From Nocardioides sp. Root140 (GTDB taxonomy: Bacteria > Actinomycetota > Actinomycetes > Propionibacteriales > Nocardioidaceae), in contig NZ_LMFI01000001.1 of NCBI RefSeq assembly GCF_001426745.1, forward strand, positions 720,000-783,999: DNA of 64,000 nt. Reading direction: 5' to 3'. Positions 51,958-61,787 of the stretch are shown here, piece after piece (position 1 is the first letter of the stretch; every line of letters begins with the position of its first letter). The notes beneath the pieces were generated by a model. That model searched no databases. It was not told where the DNA came from and worked only from the letters and a program-made list of their open reading frames with translations. Made by a program: the position numbers and the translations under genes.

Positions 51958-52584
51958 ATGTCCTCCATGCCGTTGCTGGTCACCTTCGACCTGATCGGCA
52001 TCTTCGTCTTCGCGATCTCGGGAGCCCTGGTCGCCGTACGCAAGCAGCTCGACCTGTTCGGCGTGCTCGTGCTGGCCGGCACGACGGGGCTCGGCGGCGG
52101 CTTCCTGCGTGACGTCCTGATCGACGCGACCCCACCGGCGGCACTGGCCGACTGGCGTTACCTGACCGTGCCGGTGGCCGCCGGGCTGATCACGTTCGTG
52201 CAGCACCCGGCGCTGGGCCGCATGGAGCCCTACGTCAACGTCTTCGACGCCTTCGGCCTGTCGCTGTTCTGCGTGACGGGCACGATCAAGGCCATGGAGC
52301 ACGGCCTCGGACCGGCGCCGGCGGCCCTGATGGGCATGGTCACCGGCATCGGCGGCGGCATGGCCCGCGACGTGCTCGCCGGTCGCGTGCCGGTCGTCTT
52401 CCGGGGCGAGCTCTACGCCACGCCCGCCCTGGCCGGGGCGGCGGTGGCGGCCGTGCTCCACCAGTACGACCAGCCGATCTGGCTGGTGGCATCGACGGGC
52501 GGCCTGCTCTGCCTGGTCTGGCGGCTGGTCGCGCTGCGACGCAACTGGCAGGCCCCGATGCCGCGCGGTTCAGCGAGCGTCTGA
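51958..52584 (+). CDS. TRIC-type trimeric intracellular cation channel family protein (UPF0126)
   Basis: A 208-residue membrane protein with seven helices in two repeats. The repeat signatures are TTGLGGGFLRDVL (about residues 42-54) and TGIGGGMARDVLAGRVPVVF (about 129-148), with the GGG kinks of the pore helices. Bacterial homologues are potassium-permeable channels by structure; the physiological role is unsettled. ATG 51958 follows TAAACT (51946-51951) by six bases, leaderless. Single gene, convergent with the lactone oxidase gene 119 bp away, a gap in which I see no gene. Confidence 0.9.
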   Translation: MSSMPLLVTFDLIGIFVFAISGALVAVRKQLDLFGVLVLAGTTGLGGGFLRDVLIDATPPAALADWRYLTVPVAAGLITFVQHPALGRMEPYVNVFDAFGLSLFCVTGTIKAMEHGLGPAPAALMGMVTGIGGGMARDVLAGRVPVVFRGELYATPALAGAAVAAVLHQYDQPIWLVASTGGLLCLVWRLVALRRNWQAPMPRGSASV

Positions 52585-52703
52585 ATGGGTCGCCGCGTCC
52601 GTCGTACGGCGGCACTTGTGCGGTGGTGTCGACGGTTCACCCGCGTCACGACGCGTGTGGAGCGACCGTAACCCCGCGTTACTCGCGGCGGGCGGGGCGA
52701 GTC

Positions 52704-54008
52704 TCAGTCGCCGAGGACGCGACGCAGGTAGGTGTTGGTGAAGAGCCGGTCGGGGTCGAGCCGGTCGCGCAGGTCGAGGAACTCCTGCCAGCGCGGGTAC
52801 GCCGGCGCCAGGTCGTCCGCCGTACGCGTGTGCACCTTGCCCCAGTGCGGCCGCCCGTCGTGGGCGCGCAGGATCTCCTCGACGCCGCCGAAGTACGCCG
52901 TGTGGTCGGTACGGCGGTTGACGTGGAAGGCGAGATAGATCGAGTCGCGGCCCGACGACGTGCCGAGGGTGAGGTCGTCGGACGGTGTCATCCGCACCTC
53001 GACCGGGAAGCTGATCCGCCAGTCGGAGGCGTCGATCAGCCGACGCACCTCCCTCAGCGCGGCCAGTCCGGTCTCGCGGGGGAGGGCGTACTCCATCTCG
53101 CGGAACACCACGCGGCGCGGTGAGGTGAAGACGCGGTGCGGGACGTCGCTGTAGGTGCGTTCCGACAGGAGTCGTCCGGAGAGCTCGTTGAGCCGGGGCA
53201 CCAGGCCCGGCGCCCGGTTGCCGAGGGCGTTCACCCCGGCGAAGGCGGTGTTGGACAGGAAGTCGTCGTCGAGCCAGGCCCGGAAGCGGGACAGCGGCTC
53301 GGCCTCGTCGGGCTCGAGGTCGAGGCGGTTGTTGACCTTGACCTGCATGCGGTCGGTGTGCGGGAACCAGTACATGTCGCAGTGGTGGTTGGCGTCGACG
53401 AACTCGTCGTACCGAGCCAGCGCCTCGTCCCACAGCATCGGCTGCTCATGGGCCTCGAGCACACCGAGCGGCTCGACGTCGAAGGTCAGCGAGGTGAGCA
53501 CGCCGAGTGCGCCCAGGCCCAGCCGGGCAGCAGCGAACACGTCGGGGTTCTCGTCACGGGAGGCGCGCACGAGCGTGCCGTCGCCGACCACCATCTCGAG
53601 GCCGGAGACTTGCGCCGACAACGACGCCTTGGTGCCACCGGTGCCGTGCGTGCCGGTGCTGGTGGCGCCGGCCAGGGTCTGCTCGGCGATGTCGCCCATG
53701 TTGTGCAACGACAGTCCGAGGCGGGCCAGCTCGTCGTTCAACACGTGCAGGGGCGTGCCGGCGAGGGCGGTGACCGTCATCGCGTCACGGTCGACGGCGA
53801 GGATCCCGCTCAACGCGGCGGGACTCAGCTTGACGCCCTCGGGTGCGGCGATGCCCGTGAAGCTGTGGCCGGTGCCGACCATCTTCACCGTGGTGCCGCG
53901 CTCGGCGGCGTCGGTCACCGCCGCTGCCACCTCGGCCACCGAGGCCGGTGTCACGACGTCCGTGGGGTCGGAGGACTCCAGGCCTGACCAGTTGCGCCAT
54001 TGCGTCAT
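52704..54008 (-). CDS. FAD-linked D-arabinono-1,4-lactone oxidase family enzyme
   Basis: A 434-residue VAO-fold flavoenzyme. VKMVGTGHSFTGIA holds His48, the position that covalently carries FAD in alditol and aldonolactone oxidases; GDIAEQTLAGATSTGTHGTG (key part GDIAEQTLAGATSTGTHG) is the second FAD segment; the C-terminal ALO domain includes RPHWGKVHTR, the active-site HWGK. It oxidises a sugar lactone or sugar alcohol; the real substrate is unknown. ATG 54008 overlaps the TGA of the upstream MFS gene (ATGA), and a TAACCT box seven bases before it may be an internal promoter. Confidence 0.9.
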   Translation of the reverse strand: MTQWRNWSGLESSDPTDVVTPASVAEVAAAVTDAAERGTTVKMVGTGHSFTGIAAPEGVKLSPAALSGILAVDRDAMTVTALAGTPLHVLNDELARLGLSLHNMGDIAEQTLAGATSTGTHGTGGTKASLSAQVSGLEMVVGDGTLVRASRDENPDVFAAARLGLGALGVLTSLTFDVEPLGVLEAHEQPMLWDEALARYDEFVDANHHCDMYWFPHTDRMQVKVNNRLDLEPDEAEPLSRFRAWLDDDFLSNTAFAGVNALGNRAPGLVPRLNELSGRLLSERTYSDVPHRVFTSPRRVVFREMEYALPRETGLAALREVRRLIDASDWRISFPVEVRMTPSDDLTLGTSSGRDSIYLAFHVNRRTDHTAYFGGVEEILRAHDGRPHWGKVHTRTADDLAPAYPRWQEFLDLRDRLDPDRLFTNTYLRRVLGD

Positions 54009-55213
54009 GGCGAGGAGGTTACTGGTGCCCGCGCACTCCACGCCGCCGCGGCACCGAGCAGACCGGCCGCGGCCGGGACCACGTACGCCGGCGAGGCGCC
54101 GTGCGCGTCGATCAGCAGGCCGGCGAGTGCCGCGCCGGGCGCGACCCCGACGCCGAGGCCGGTGTGCAGGATCGCCATTCCCTCCGTGAGGCGACTGGAC
54201 GGAACGGCGCGTTCGGTGGCCGAGAGGGTGGCGATCAGGGTCGGTGCGATCGCCATGCCGCCGAGCAGCAGGAAGCCGCCCATCACGGCCATCGACCCGA
54301 CGAAGGCCAGCGGCACCATCGTGAGCCCGAGCGCGAGCACGCCCCAGCGGGCCCGGGCGTCCGGGGGAGTGCGCCAGTTGACCGCGCCGCTGGCCAGCCC
54401 GGCGACCAGGCTGCCCAGTGCCCACAACCCGAGCAGGGGTCCGGCCCACTGCTTCGCGCCGTGTTCGTCGGAGAACGCCACGGTGATCACCTCGACGGAG
54501 CCGAAGACGACGCCCAGGGCCACGCACACGACGGCCAGCGGGATCACGGTGCGCCAGGGCATCGGCGGCCGGTCGCCACTGCTCGCGTGGTGTGCCCGCG
54601 ACGGTGGCTGGGTACGGCGTTGTGCGGCCAGGGCCAGGGTGCCGGCCAGGCCGCACGTCATCGCGGTGACCAGTCCGGCCACCGGGTCCCAGGCCGTGGC
54701 CAGGAACGTCACGGCGGTGGGTCCGGTGACGAAGAGTGCCTCGTCGACCACACCCTCGAGTGCGTAGGCGGTCTGCACCGAGCGGCCGTCGGGGAGCACG
54801 TGCGACCACCGGGCCCGGACGCAGGCGCCGACCTGCGGGAGCGCACCCCCGGCGACCACGGCCAGGGCGTGCACGACCAATCGGCTCGCGTCGGCCTCGA
54901 CCGCCCAGATCATCAGGGACAGGGCGACGGTGAAGAGTGTCTGCGCCACCGGCAGCACGACGTGCTGGCCGAAGCGATCGACGAGGCGCCCCTGCAGGAT
55001 CGCGAAGACCGCGTTGGAGAAGAGGTACGCCGAGGCGACCGTACCGGCCAACCCGTAGGAGCCCGTGCTCGCCGAGATGAGCAGCACGATGCCGAGGCTG
55101 CCCATCGAGATCGGGAGCCTGCCGACGAACCCGCTCAGGCTGAACTGCCAGGCGCCGGGGGTGGCCAGCACGCGGCGGTAGGAGGACAGCACCGGTTGGT
55201 CCTTCGGGCTCAC
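54005..55213 (-). CDS. MFS transporter, 12-helix type
   Basis: A 402-residue major facilitator with 12 predicted helices. The loop between helices 2 and 3 has QGRLVDRFGQHVVLPV, the motif A equivalent. It starts with GTG at 55213 (MSPKDQPVLSSYRRVL) and its stop overlaps the start of the lactone oxidase gene, so import or export of the sugar or product used by that enzyme is a fair guess. The substrate is unknown. Confidence 0.85.
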   Translation of the reverse strand: MSPKDQPVLSSYRRVLATPGAWQFSLSGFVGRLPISMGSLGIVLLISASTGSYGLAGTVASAYLFSNAVFAILQGRLVDRFGQHVVLPVAQTLFTVALSLMIWAVEADASRLVVHALAVVAGGALPQVGACVRARWSHVLPDGRSVQTAYALEGVVDEALFVTGPTAVTFLATAWDPVAGLVTAMTCGLAGTLALAAQRRTQPPSRAHHASSGDRPPMPWRTVIPLAVVCVALGVVFGSVEVITVAFSDEHGAKQWAGPLLGLWALGSLVAGLASGAVNWRTPPDARARWGVLALGLTMVPLAFVGSMAVMGGFLLLGGMAIAPTLIATLSATERAVPSSRLTEGMAILHTGLGVGVAPGAALAGLLIDAHGASPAYVVPAAAGLLGAAAAWSARAPVTSSP

Positions 55214-55279
55214 GGGGGTGGGACGTCACTGCGCAGCCTGTCAGACGAGGTGCCCTTGCGGCTCCCGGTTTTTCAGCTC

Positions 55280-55285
55280 TAGCCT
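55280..55285 (+). promoter_or_regulatory. Possible -10 box (TAGCCT) of the S15 peptidase gene
   Basis: TAGCCT would start transcription near 55292 and give a leader of about 42 nt before ATG 55334. Confidence 0.4.
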
Positions 55286-55333
55286 GCGGAAGGCCGTGTG
55301 ATCCACGCCATCTCTCTCGGGACAGGACCCACC

Positions 55334-57148
55334 ATGCAACGCCAGACGTTCTCCCTCCTGGCCGGCGGCACCGCCGTCGCCCTCGCCCTCGCCGTCACGG
55401 CAGGGCCCCAACCCACGGCCGGTGCCGTCGACGACGGTGTGCAGCACCCGGTCTTCGTCGACGGCCAGGCGCAGCCGGTCTACACCGACTCCGCGAGCTG
55501 GATCCGCGAGGAAGGGTGGGCGATCGCCGACGTCGACTCGGACGGCGACGGCGCCCCGGACCGCATCCACTTCGACATCACGAGGCCGGCCGAGACCGAG
55601 GAGGGCGTCAAGCTCCCGGTGCTGATGGAGGCGAGCCCCTACTACGCAGGCGGCAACGACGTGGTCAACCACGACGTCCACCACGAGCTGTGGGAGCCGG
55701 GCAAGCCCGGCCGGCCTGACCGGGACTGGGTACGTCGCTCCGACGTCGGGCCCTCGATCATCAGCAACAGCATGGTCAACACCTGGGTCCCTCGCGGCTT
55801 CGCGGTCATGCACGTCGAGTCCGTCGGCACCGGCGAGTCCGAGGGCTGCCCCACGATCGGCGGCCCCGAGGAGACTGCCGCGGTCAAGGCCGTCATCGAC
55901 TGGGTGGGCGGCCGGGCCCGCGCCGTCGACGCCGACGGCGCACCGCTGCGCGCCGACTGGACGACGACGCAGGTCGGCATGATGGGCACCTCGTACAACG
56001 GCACGCTGCCCAACGCGGTCGCGAGCACCGGCGTACCCAACCTCAAGGCGATCGTGCCGGTCTCGGCCATCGACAACTGGTACGACTACTACCGCGCCGA
56101 CGGTGCCGTGGTCGCTCCCGGTGGCTACCAGGGCGAGGACGAGGACGTCCTCTTCGACTACGTCTACACCCGTGCCGACCGCGAGATCTGCAAGCCCGTG
56201 CGGGCGCAGATCGCCCGCGACCAGGACCGCACGACCGGCGACCACAGCTCGTTCTGGAGCAAGCGCAACTACCTGAAGGACGCCCGCAAGGTGCGCGCCG
56301 CCGTGTTCGTCGTGCACGGGTTGCAGGACAACAACGTCAAGACCCGGCAGGCCGCCGAGTGGTACGCCGCGGTGTCGCGCCGCGTGCCGCACCGGATCTA
56401 CTGGCATCAGGGCGGTCATGGGGGAGCGGCACCGGCCACCGACCTCAACAAGTGGTTCACCCACTTCCTCTTCGACGTCGACAACGATGCCGAGACCGCG
56501 CCCCACGCGATCATCGAGCGTGAGGACGGCAACGACGTGACGTACGCCGACTGGCCGGTGCCCGGATCTGGCGACGTCGTGCTGCGTGGCTCGGCACCAG
56601 GTGACGACGCCACCGGCGACCTGTCGACCGTGCGCGGCCACGGGCGCTCGTCGTACGCCACGTTCTCCGACATCCCGACCCAGACCGTCGAGGACCTCGT
56701 CGAGTCCGGGTCGAGTGAGCACGGCCTGGTCTTCACCAGTGCACCGCTCACCGGCTCGCTGCACCTGAGCGGCACGCCCACGGCCGAACTGCGGTTCAGC
56801 CTCGGGCAGGGCGCCGCCAACGTGACCGTGGGTGTCGTCGACATCGCTCCCGACGGCAGTGTCGCGCGGGTCATCTCCGAGGGGTGGCGCGACCCGCAGA
56901 ACCGGCGGCGCATCGACCGGACCCTGAGGGTCAGGCCCGGCCAGGCCTATGCGATGGACGTGACGCTGCAGGCCAACGACTACGTCTTCGCGCCGGGGCA
57001 CCGTGTCGGTGTCGTGGTCATGCAGTCCGAGCTGGACTACACGATCCTGCCGCCGGCGGGCAACGAGCTGACCCTCGACATGTCGCGGACCACGTTCGGG
57101 CTGCCGTTCGTCGGCGGGCCGGAGGCGTTCCTCGACGCCACGCGCTGA
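55334..57148 (+). CDS. Secreted S15-family Xaa-Pro dipeptidyl-peptidase
   Basis: A 604-residue exported serine peptidase. A signal peptide covers residues 1-30 (LLAGGTAVALALAVTAGP, then GAVDD). The alpha/beta hydrolase domain has the nucleophile elbow GTSYNGTLP with Ser220, the acid Asp332 in HGLQDNNV and His362 in HQGGHGG, a full triad. The C-terminal jelly roll (from about residue 420) is the X-Pro dipeptidyl-peptidase C domain. It should cut proline-containing dipeptides from extracellular peptides. ATG 55334 is chosen as the start of the signal peptide; an upstream GTG gives a non-conserved extension. It fits with the secreted protease nearby. Confidence 0.9.
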   Translation: MQRQTFSLLAGGTAVALALAVTAGPQPTAGAVDDGVQHPVFVDGQAQPVYTDSASWIREEGWAIADVDSDGDGAPDRIHFDITRPAETEEGVKLPVLMEASPYYAGGNDVVNHDVHHELWEPGKPGRPDRDWVRRSDVGPSIISNSMVNTWVPRGFAVMHVESVGTGESEGCPTIGGPEETAAVKAVIDWVGGRARAVDADGAPLRADWTTTQVGMMGTSYNGTLPNAVASTGVPNLKAIVPVSAIDNWYDYYRADGAVVAPGGYQGEDEDVLFDYVYTRADREICKPVRAQIARDQDRTTGDHSSFWSKRNYLKDARKVRAAVFVVHGLQDNNVKTRQAAEWYAAVSRRVPHRIYWHQGGHGGAAPATDLNKWFTHFLFDVDNDAETAPHAIIEREDGNDVTYADWPVPGSGDVVLRGSAPGDDATGDLSTVRGHGRSSYATFSDIPTQTVEDLVESGSSEHGLVFTSAPLTGSLHLSGTPTAELRFSLGQGAANVTVGVVDIAPDGSVARVISEGWRDPQNRRRIDRTLRVRPGQAYAMDVTLQANDYVFAPGHRVGVVVMQSELDYTILPPAGNELTLDMSRTTFGLPFVGGPEAFLDATR

Positions 57149-57202
57149 GGGTGGTTCGGCTGGTGGCGTCACCCGGCGTCACCGGCGCCACAAGCCGGGG
57201 CG

Positions 57203-58087
57203 TCACTCCCCGGGGTTGAACCCGCAGATGCCGCCGTTGACGCTGTAGATCCACAGGCGGGCCGATGCGTCGGGGTGGTAGTCGCCGACCGCGCCACTGA
57301 ACGGCGGCTGGCCACCGGGGTTGTCCTGGCAGGTGGCCTGCTCGGTCTCGGCGGGGGCGCCGCCGGTCTCGATGACGCGTCCTTCGCGGGTGACCACCCA
57401 GAATCCGCCGGACCGTCGGTCGGAGACGATGCCGACCACCCGGTCGTCGGCGGCCACGCGGCTGCGCACGGACCCGTGGTCGGTGGCGCCGTTGAGGGGC
57501 ACCACCTGGCCGGCCGCCGTGACGACCCAGCCGCCACCGGACCCGTCGGCGGTGAAGGCCACGATGGGCGCGTCGACGACCGTGTCCTCTGCCGGACCCA
57601 TGTCGGCGGCGTCGCCGAAGCCGAAGACCTCGCCGTTGCGGGTCACGATCCAGTAGCCCTCACCGGACTCGGTCACCTCGACGGCGACCACACCTGCGGT
57701 GGGGTAGATGTCGCCGTAGAACTCGGCGTCGGCGCCGACCGTGGTGATCCGGCCGTAGCTGGTCACGGCGTACATGCTGTGCCCGGGCGCGGAGACCACG
57801 TCGACGAAGGTGTCGGCCTCGATGCCGGGGATCCGCTCGTTCGTGCCGCGGCCGTAGGCGCCGTGGTAAAGCAGGGCTCCGTCGGCGCAGGCGACGTACG
57901 CCATCGGATGCTCGACCGAGGGGGCCGCGGACATGTCGGGCGCGACGGCGACCTGGCCGCCGTTTGTCTCGCACGGATCGTCGGCCCAGGCGAGGCTGGC
58001 GACGGAGGGCGGGGAGCTGATGACACAGAGTGCTGCCGTGGTGACGGCGACGGAGACGAGCGGCGTGATGAGCCGGGACGCGCGCAT
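57203..58087 (-). CDS. Secreted protein with propeller-like GYWxVxxxGxVxxFGDA repeats
   Basis: A 294-residue exported protein: signal peptide to about residue 35 (VASLAWA-DD), then about five repeats of roughly 45 residues with the pattern GYWIVTRNGEVFGFGDA (also GGWVVTAAGQVVPLNGA and GGFWVVTREGRVIETGG). Such repeats build beta-propellers in many actinobacterial secreted proteins. Four Cys may form two disulfides. No catalytic motif was seen. ATG 58087 has AAGGGG eight bases upstream. Its promoter region is shared with the frameshifted regulator gene, so the 27-bp motif at 58182-58208 may also govern it. Function unknown. Confidence 0.75.
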   Translation of the reverse strand: MRASRLITPLVSVAVTTAALCVISSPPSVASLAWADDPCETNGGQVAVAPDMSAAPSVEHPMAYVACADGALLYHGAYGRGTNERIPGIEADTFVDVVSAPGHSMYAVTSYGRITTVGADAEFYGDIYPTAGVVAVEVTESGEGYWIVTRNGEVFGFGDAADMGPAEDTVVDAPIVAFTADGSGGGWVVTAAGQVVPLNGATDHGSVRSRVAADDRVVGIVSDRRSGGFWVVTREGRVIETGGAPAETEQATCQDNPGGQPPFSGAVGDYHPDASARLWIYSVNGGICGFNPGE

Positions 58088-58181
58088 GCTGGAAACCCCT
58101 TGAAGTCCAAATGGTGGGACGGGCGGTGCCCGAAGGATCACCCTTGACGGACGGCTCGGGCTACGCCTCCACGGTGGCCGA

Positions 58182-58208
58182 TCGTGGCCACGGCCATGAT
58201 TGGCCATG
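58182..58208. promoter_or_regulatory. 27-bp motif, copy 1 (upstream of the LuxR-type regulator)
   Basis: Ordered blocks GATCG, GGCCA, GGC and GGCCA. It matches 59301-59327 at 20 of 27 positions. It ends six bases before a TTGACC -35 box (58214-58219) with CACGGT (58236-58241) as -10, an activator-like position. Confidence 0.6.
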
Positions 58209-58293
58209 TCGTTGACCGAGTCCAACACAGACGCACGGTCGGGGCTCCCGGTGCGCTCGACAACGCCGGGGGGAACCCGCAAAGGTGTTCCTC

Positions 58294-59281
58294 GTGCCCG
58301 ACTCAGCCCACGACCTCGCGATCAGCCTCTACCGACTTGCCCGACAGAACGGCGACTGGTCCGACGACCGCATGACCGAGACGCTGGGCGTGACGCCCGA
58401 GGCCCTGGCGGCCGCGCGCGAGGAGCTGGTGCAGCTCGGCCTGGTGCGAGGCACCGCCGGTGAACGCTGGACCGTCGTCGACCCGATGCGCGCCGCCGAG
58501 CAGGTGCTCCAGGACCACGGCCGCTCGGTGGCCGACTGGTCGGAGACGGCGAGCCGGCTGGCCGCCGACATCGAGTCGATGGCCGCGCTGCTGCCCGCGC
58601 TGCGTGTGGTGGTCGACGACGACGCGATGAACACCGTCCTCGAGGGCAACGAGACCGCGCGTGCCTTCCTGGCCGAGCTCGGCGACTCGTTGCAGCACCA
58701 GCTCCTCACCGCGCACTCGGGGGGGCGCCCTGCCCCAGGAGGCGATCGACGCGGCCCTGCCCCAGGACCTCGCGGTGCTCGAGCGTGGGGTCGAGGTGCG
58801 CACGATCTACCTCACCAGCGCGGTGCGCAGCCTGCCGACCCTTCGCTACCTCGAGCAGCTGACCGAGGCCGGTGCCCAGGTGCGGATCCGCGACACCCTG
58901 CCCTTCCGCATGGTGCTGGCCGACGGCGTGACCGCGGTGTGCTCGATGAAGTGGGCCGAGGGGCGTTCCGGTGCGGTCGTCGTACGCGGCAGTGCCTACG
59001 TGCAGCTGCTCACCCGCATGTTCGAGTTCTGCTGGGCCGAGGCGACGCCGATGGAGGCCACGATCGGCCGGCCGGTCCGCACGAACGGGCCAGACCTCGA
59101 CGACGAGCAGCGGCTGATGCTGCGACTCTTCGCCGACGGGCTCACCGACCAGGCCATCGCCCGCCAGCTCGGCGTCGCGCCACGCACCTTCACCCGCAAG
59201 ACCCGCCTGCTCTTCGAGCAGCTCGGCATCGAGTCACGCTTCCAGGCCGGCGTGCAGGCCGTACGCCGAGGCCTCGTCTGA
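58294..59281 (+). pseudogene. LuxR-type transcriptional regulator, frameshifted in a G7 tract
   Basis: The gene reads MPDSAHDLAISLYRLARQNG... as a winged-helix (TrmB-like) N-terminus up to residue about 143, then the frame changes at seven G residues (58719-58725). With six Gs the reading continues as LPQEAIDAALPQDLAVLE into a middle domain and a C-terminal LuxR-type HTH (LMLRLFADGLTDQAIARQLGVAPRTF, key part DGLTDQAIARQLGVAPRTF). The repaired product would be 328 residues. Either a true mutation, a sequencing error in the homopolymer, or phase variation. GTG 58294 with AAAGG (58281-58285) is the best start. It is just upstream of the double protease gene, and both carry the same 27-bp motif, so it likely controls that protease. 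Confidence 0.75.
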
Positions 59282-59300
59282 CCCTCCCTCGACACTGACT

Positions 59301-59327
59301 GATCGCGGCCATGGCGCTTCTCGGCCA
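59301..59327 (+). promoter_or_regulatory. 27-bp motif, copy 2 (upstream of the M4-S1 protease)
   Basis: Same order of blocks as 58182-58208: GATCG, GGCCA, GGC, GGCCA. It lies 13 bases before the region where a -35 box would be for CAAGAT (59363-59368); that region (59340-59345) is a poor -35, consistent with dependence on an activator. Confidence 0.6.
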
Positions 59328-59402
59328 GCCGGAGATCGTTCCCCTCGTGGTGGGTGCCGCCACAAGATGTCGTGCACCACACCCCATCCGAAGGGAACAA
59401 AT

Positions 59403-61781
59403 ATGGTCGTGTCCGCATCCTCCATCCGCAAGGTGGCGATGACGACGACGCTCTCCGTGGTCGCGGCGCTCAGCCTGTCGAGCCTCGCGATCGCAGGGGC
59501 CAGCGCCTCGTCCTCGTCGGACCAGAAGGCCGATCCCACGCCGCGTGCCATGGCTGCCAGCGGCGCCAGCCAGTTCGTCAAGGGAGCACCCGCAGCGCTG
59601 CACGCGGGAGCGTCGGACAAGTTCGACGCCGGCACCGTGATCCGGTCCGGCAAGACGCAGTACGTCCCCTACGAGCGCACCTACAAGGGGCTGCCGGTCG
59701 TCGGCGGCGACTTCGTCGTGATGACCGACCTCCAGGGCAACGTGCAGGGCACGTCCGTCGCGCAGGACCGCAAGATCTCGAGCCTTGCGGTACAGCCGAA
59801 GGTCAGCTCCAGCTCCGCCCTCGACACCGCCAAGGCCCGACTCTCGAAGGTCGCCTCCGACTCGGCGCCGACCCTGGTCGTGCACGCACTGGGCAGGACG
59901 CCCCGCCTCGCGTGGTCGACCACCGTGGCCGGCACGAAGTCGGGTGCACCCTCGCGACAGACGGTGTACGTCGACGCGCTGACCGGAAAGTTCATCGACA
60001 GCACCGAGCACGTCGTCGCAGGTGAGGGCACGGGCGCCTACAACGGCCCGTCGCCGCTCGCGTTGGACACGTCCGGCTCCGACGGAGCCTTCGAGATGAC
60101 CGACCCCGCGGTCACTGACCTCGCCTGCCAGGACGCAGCGACGGAGAAGACCTTCACCGGTCCCGACGACGCCTGGGGTGACGGCGACGCCACCAACAAG
60201 GAGACCGGCTGCGTCGACGCGCTCTTCGCGGCGCAGACCCAGAACAAGATGCTCGAGGAGTGGCTCGGCCGCGACGGCATGGACGGCGAGGGCGGCTTCC
60301 TGCCGATCCGCGTCGGCCTCGACGACCTCAACGCCTACTACGACGGCACCCAGGTGCAGATCGGGCACAACCAGGCAGGGGACTGGATCTCCTCCATCGA
60401 CGTCATGGCGCACGAGCTCGGCCACGGCATCGACGACCACACGCCCGGTGGCATCTCCGGAAACGGCACGCAGGAGTTCATCGGTGACGTCTTCGGCGCA
60501 CTGACCGAGGCCTACGCAGCGCAGCCGGAGGAGTTCGACGAGCCGGACTTCCTGGTCGGCGAGGAGATCGACCTCGTCGGGTCGGGCCCGATCCGCAACA
60601 TGTACGACCCGTCGCAGGTCAGCGGTGACCCGAACTGCTACACCGACGACATCCCCAACGGTGAGGTGCACGCAACCGCCGGACCGGGCAACCACTGGTT
60701 CTACCTGCTGTCGCAGGGCAACAAGCCCGCCGAGGGTCCGGAGAGCCCGACCTGCAACGACTCCGACGTGAGCGGGATCGGCATCGAGAAGGCCGGCAAG
60801 ATCGTCTACAACGCGATGCTGCTGAAGACCTCGGACAGCTCGTACCTGAAGTACCGCACCTGGACGCTGACCGCGGCGAAGAACCTCTACCCGGACAGCT
60901 GCACCGAGTTCGACGCGGTCAAGGCGGCGTGGGACGCGGTCGACGTACCGGCCCAGTCCGACGAGCCCACCTGTGAGGGTGGCGGTGACACGGACCCGAC
61001 GGATCCCACCGACCCGACGGATCCGACTGACCCGCCGGCCGAGGGCGTCGACTTCACCGGCATCGCCGCGCTCGACAACTGCTCGGCCTCGGTGGTCCGC
61101 TTCGACGACTCGGAGCCGACGGACAAGGCCCTGGGCCTGACCAACGGCCACTGCTACGAGGGCGGCATGCCCGAGGCCGGCGAGGTCATCGTCGACCAGC
61201 CGTCGAACCGCACCTTCACGCTGCTCGACACGGAGGGCAACGAGGCCGGTGACGTCAGCGCGACCGACGTCCTCTACTCCACGATGACCAAGACCGACGT
61301 GTCGCTCTACCGGCTGGACAAGACCTACCAGGAGCTGGCCGACGAGTTCGACGGCTTCACGCCGCTCACCCTGGCCAAGGAGTCGCCGGCCGACGGCACG
61401 CCGATCGCGGTCGTCTCCGGCTACTGGCAGAAGGTCTACGACTGCTCGGTGGACTCCACCATCCCGCAGCTCAAGGAAGCGGACTGGACCATGGAGGACT
61501 CCGTGAAGTACCGCCAGCCCGGCTGCGAGACGATCGGCGGCACCTCCGGGTCGCCGGTGGTCGACACCGAGACCCACGAGGTCGTCGCTGCCAACAACAC
61601 CGGCAACGAGGACGGCGAGAAGTGCACGATGAACAACCCGTGCGAGGTTGACGAGGAGGGCAACGTCACCGTCGAGAAGGGCGCTGCCTACGCACAGCAG
61701 ACCTCGTGGTTCTACACCTGCCTGGCCGACGACAACTCGCTCGACCTGGCGAGGGAGGGTTGCCTGCTGCCGGCGGGCTGA
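59403..61781 (+). CDS. Secreted double protease: M4 metalloprotease fused to trypsin-like S1 domain
   Basis: A 792-residue exported protein. Signal peptide to about residue 37; FTP/propeptide region (to about 215) with [16 protein letters not shown]4 catalytic domain with zinc motif HELGH (His337, Glu338, His341), third ligand Glu358 in [12 protein letters not shown] and His423 in GEVHATAG as the transition-state His. A linker of repeated DPT triplets (about residues 527-540) leads to a complete serine protease domain: His583 in [10 protein letters not shown], Asp632 in KTDVSLYRL and Ser717 in GGTSGSPVV. Both active sites look intact. The Glu ligand spacing (21 residues from the first His) is a little short for M4. 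ATG 59403 has GAAGGG seven bases upstream. Probably regulated by the LuxR-type protein just upstream. Confidence 0.9.
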   Translation: MVVSASSIRKVAMTTTLSVVAALSLSSLAIAGASASSSSDQKADPTPRAMAASGASQFVKGAPAALHAGASDKFDAGTVIRSGKTQYVPYERTYKGLPVVGGDFVVMTDLQGNVQGTSVAQDRKISSLAVQPKVSSSSALDTAKARLSKVASDSAPTLVVHALGRTPRLAWSTTVAGTKSGAPSRQTVYVDALTGKFIDSTEHVVAGEGTGAYNGPSPLALDTSGSDGAFEMTDPAVTDLACQDAATEKTFTGPDDAWGDGDATNKETGCVDALFAAQTQNKMLEEWLGRDGMDGEGGFLPIRVGLDDLNAYYDGTQVQIGHNQAGDWISSIDVMAHELGHGIDDHTPGGISGNGTQEFIGDVFGALTEAYAAQPEEFDEPDFLVGEEIDLVGSGPIRNMYDPSQVSGDPNCYTDDIPNGEVHATAGPGNHWFYLLSQGNKPAEGPESPTCNDSDVSGIGIEKAGKIVYNAMLLKTSDSSYLKYRTWTLTAAKNLYPDSCTEFDAVKAAWDAVDVPAQSDEPTCEGGGDTDPTDPTDPTDPTDPPAEGVDFTGIAALDNCSASVVRFDDSEPTDKALGLTNGHCYEGGMPEAGEVIVDQPSNRTFTLLDTEGNEAGDVSATDVLYSTMTKTDVSLYRLDKTYQELADEFDGFTPLTLAKESPADGTPIAVVSGYWQKVYDCSVDSTIPQLKEADWTMEDSVKYRQPGCETIGGTSGSPVVDTETHEVVAANNTGNEDGEKCTMNNPCEVDEEGNVTVEKGAAYAQQTSWFYTCLADDNSLDLAREGCLLPAG

Positions 61782-61787
61782 CGCCAA

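Noticed and set aside
52585..52703. A 28-codon Arg-rich frame after the TRIC gene
   Set aside because: Composition follows GC bias and there is no ribosome-binding site; gap between converging genes.
52704..55229. One long fused frame covering the lactone oxidase and its upstream region
   Set aside because: Only the part from 54008 encodes the enzyme; the upstream portion is the MFS gene read in another frame.
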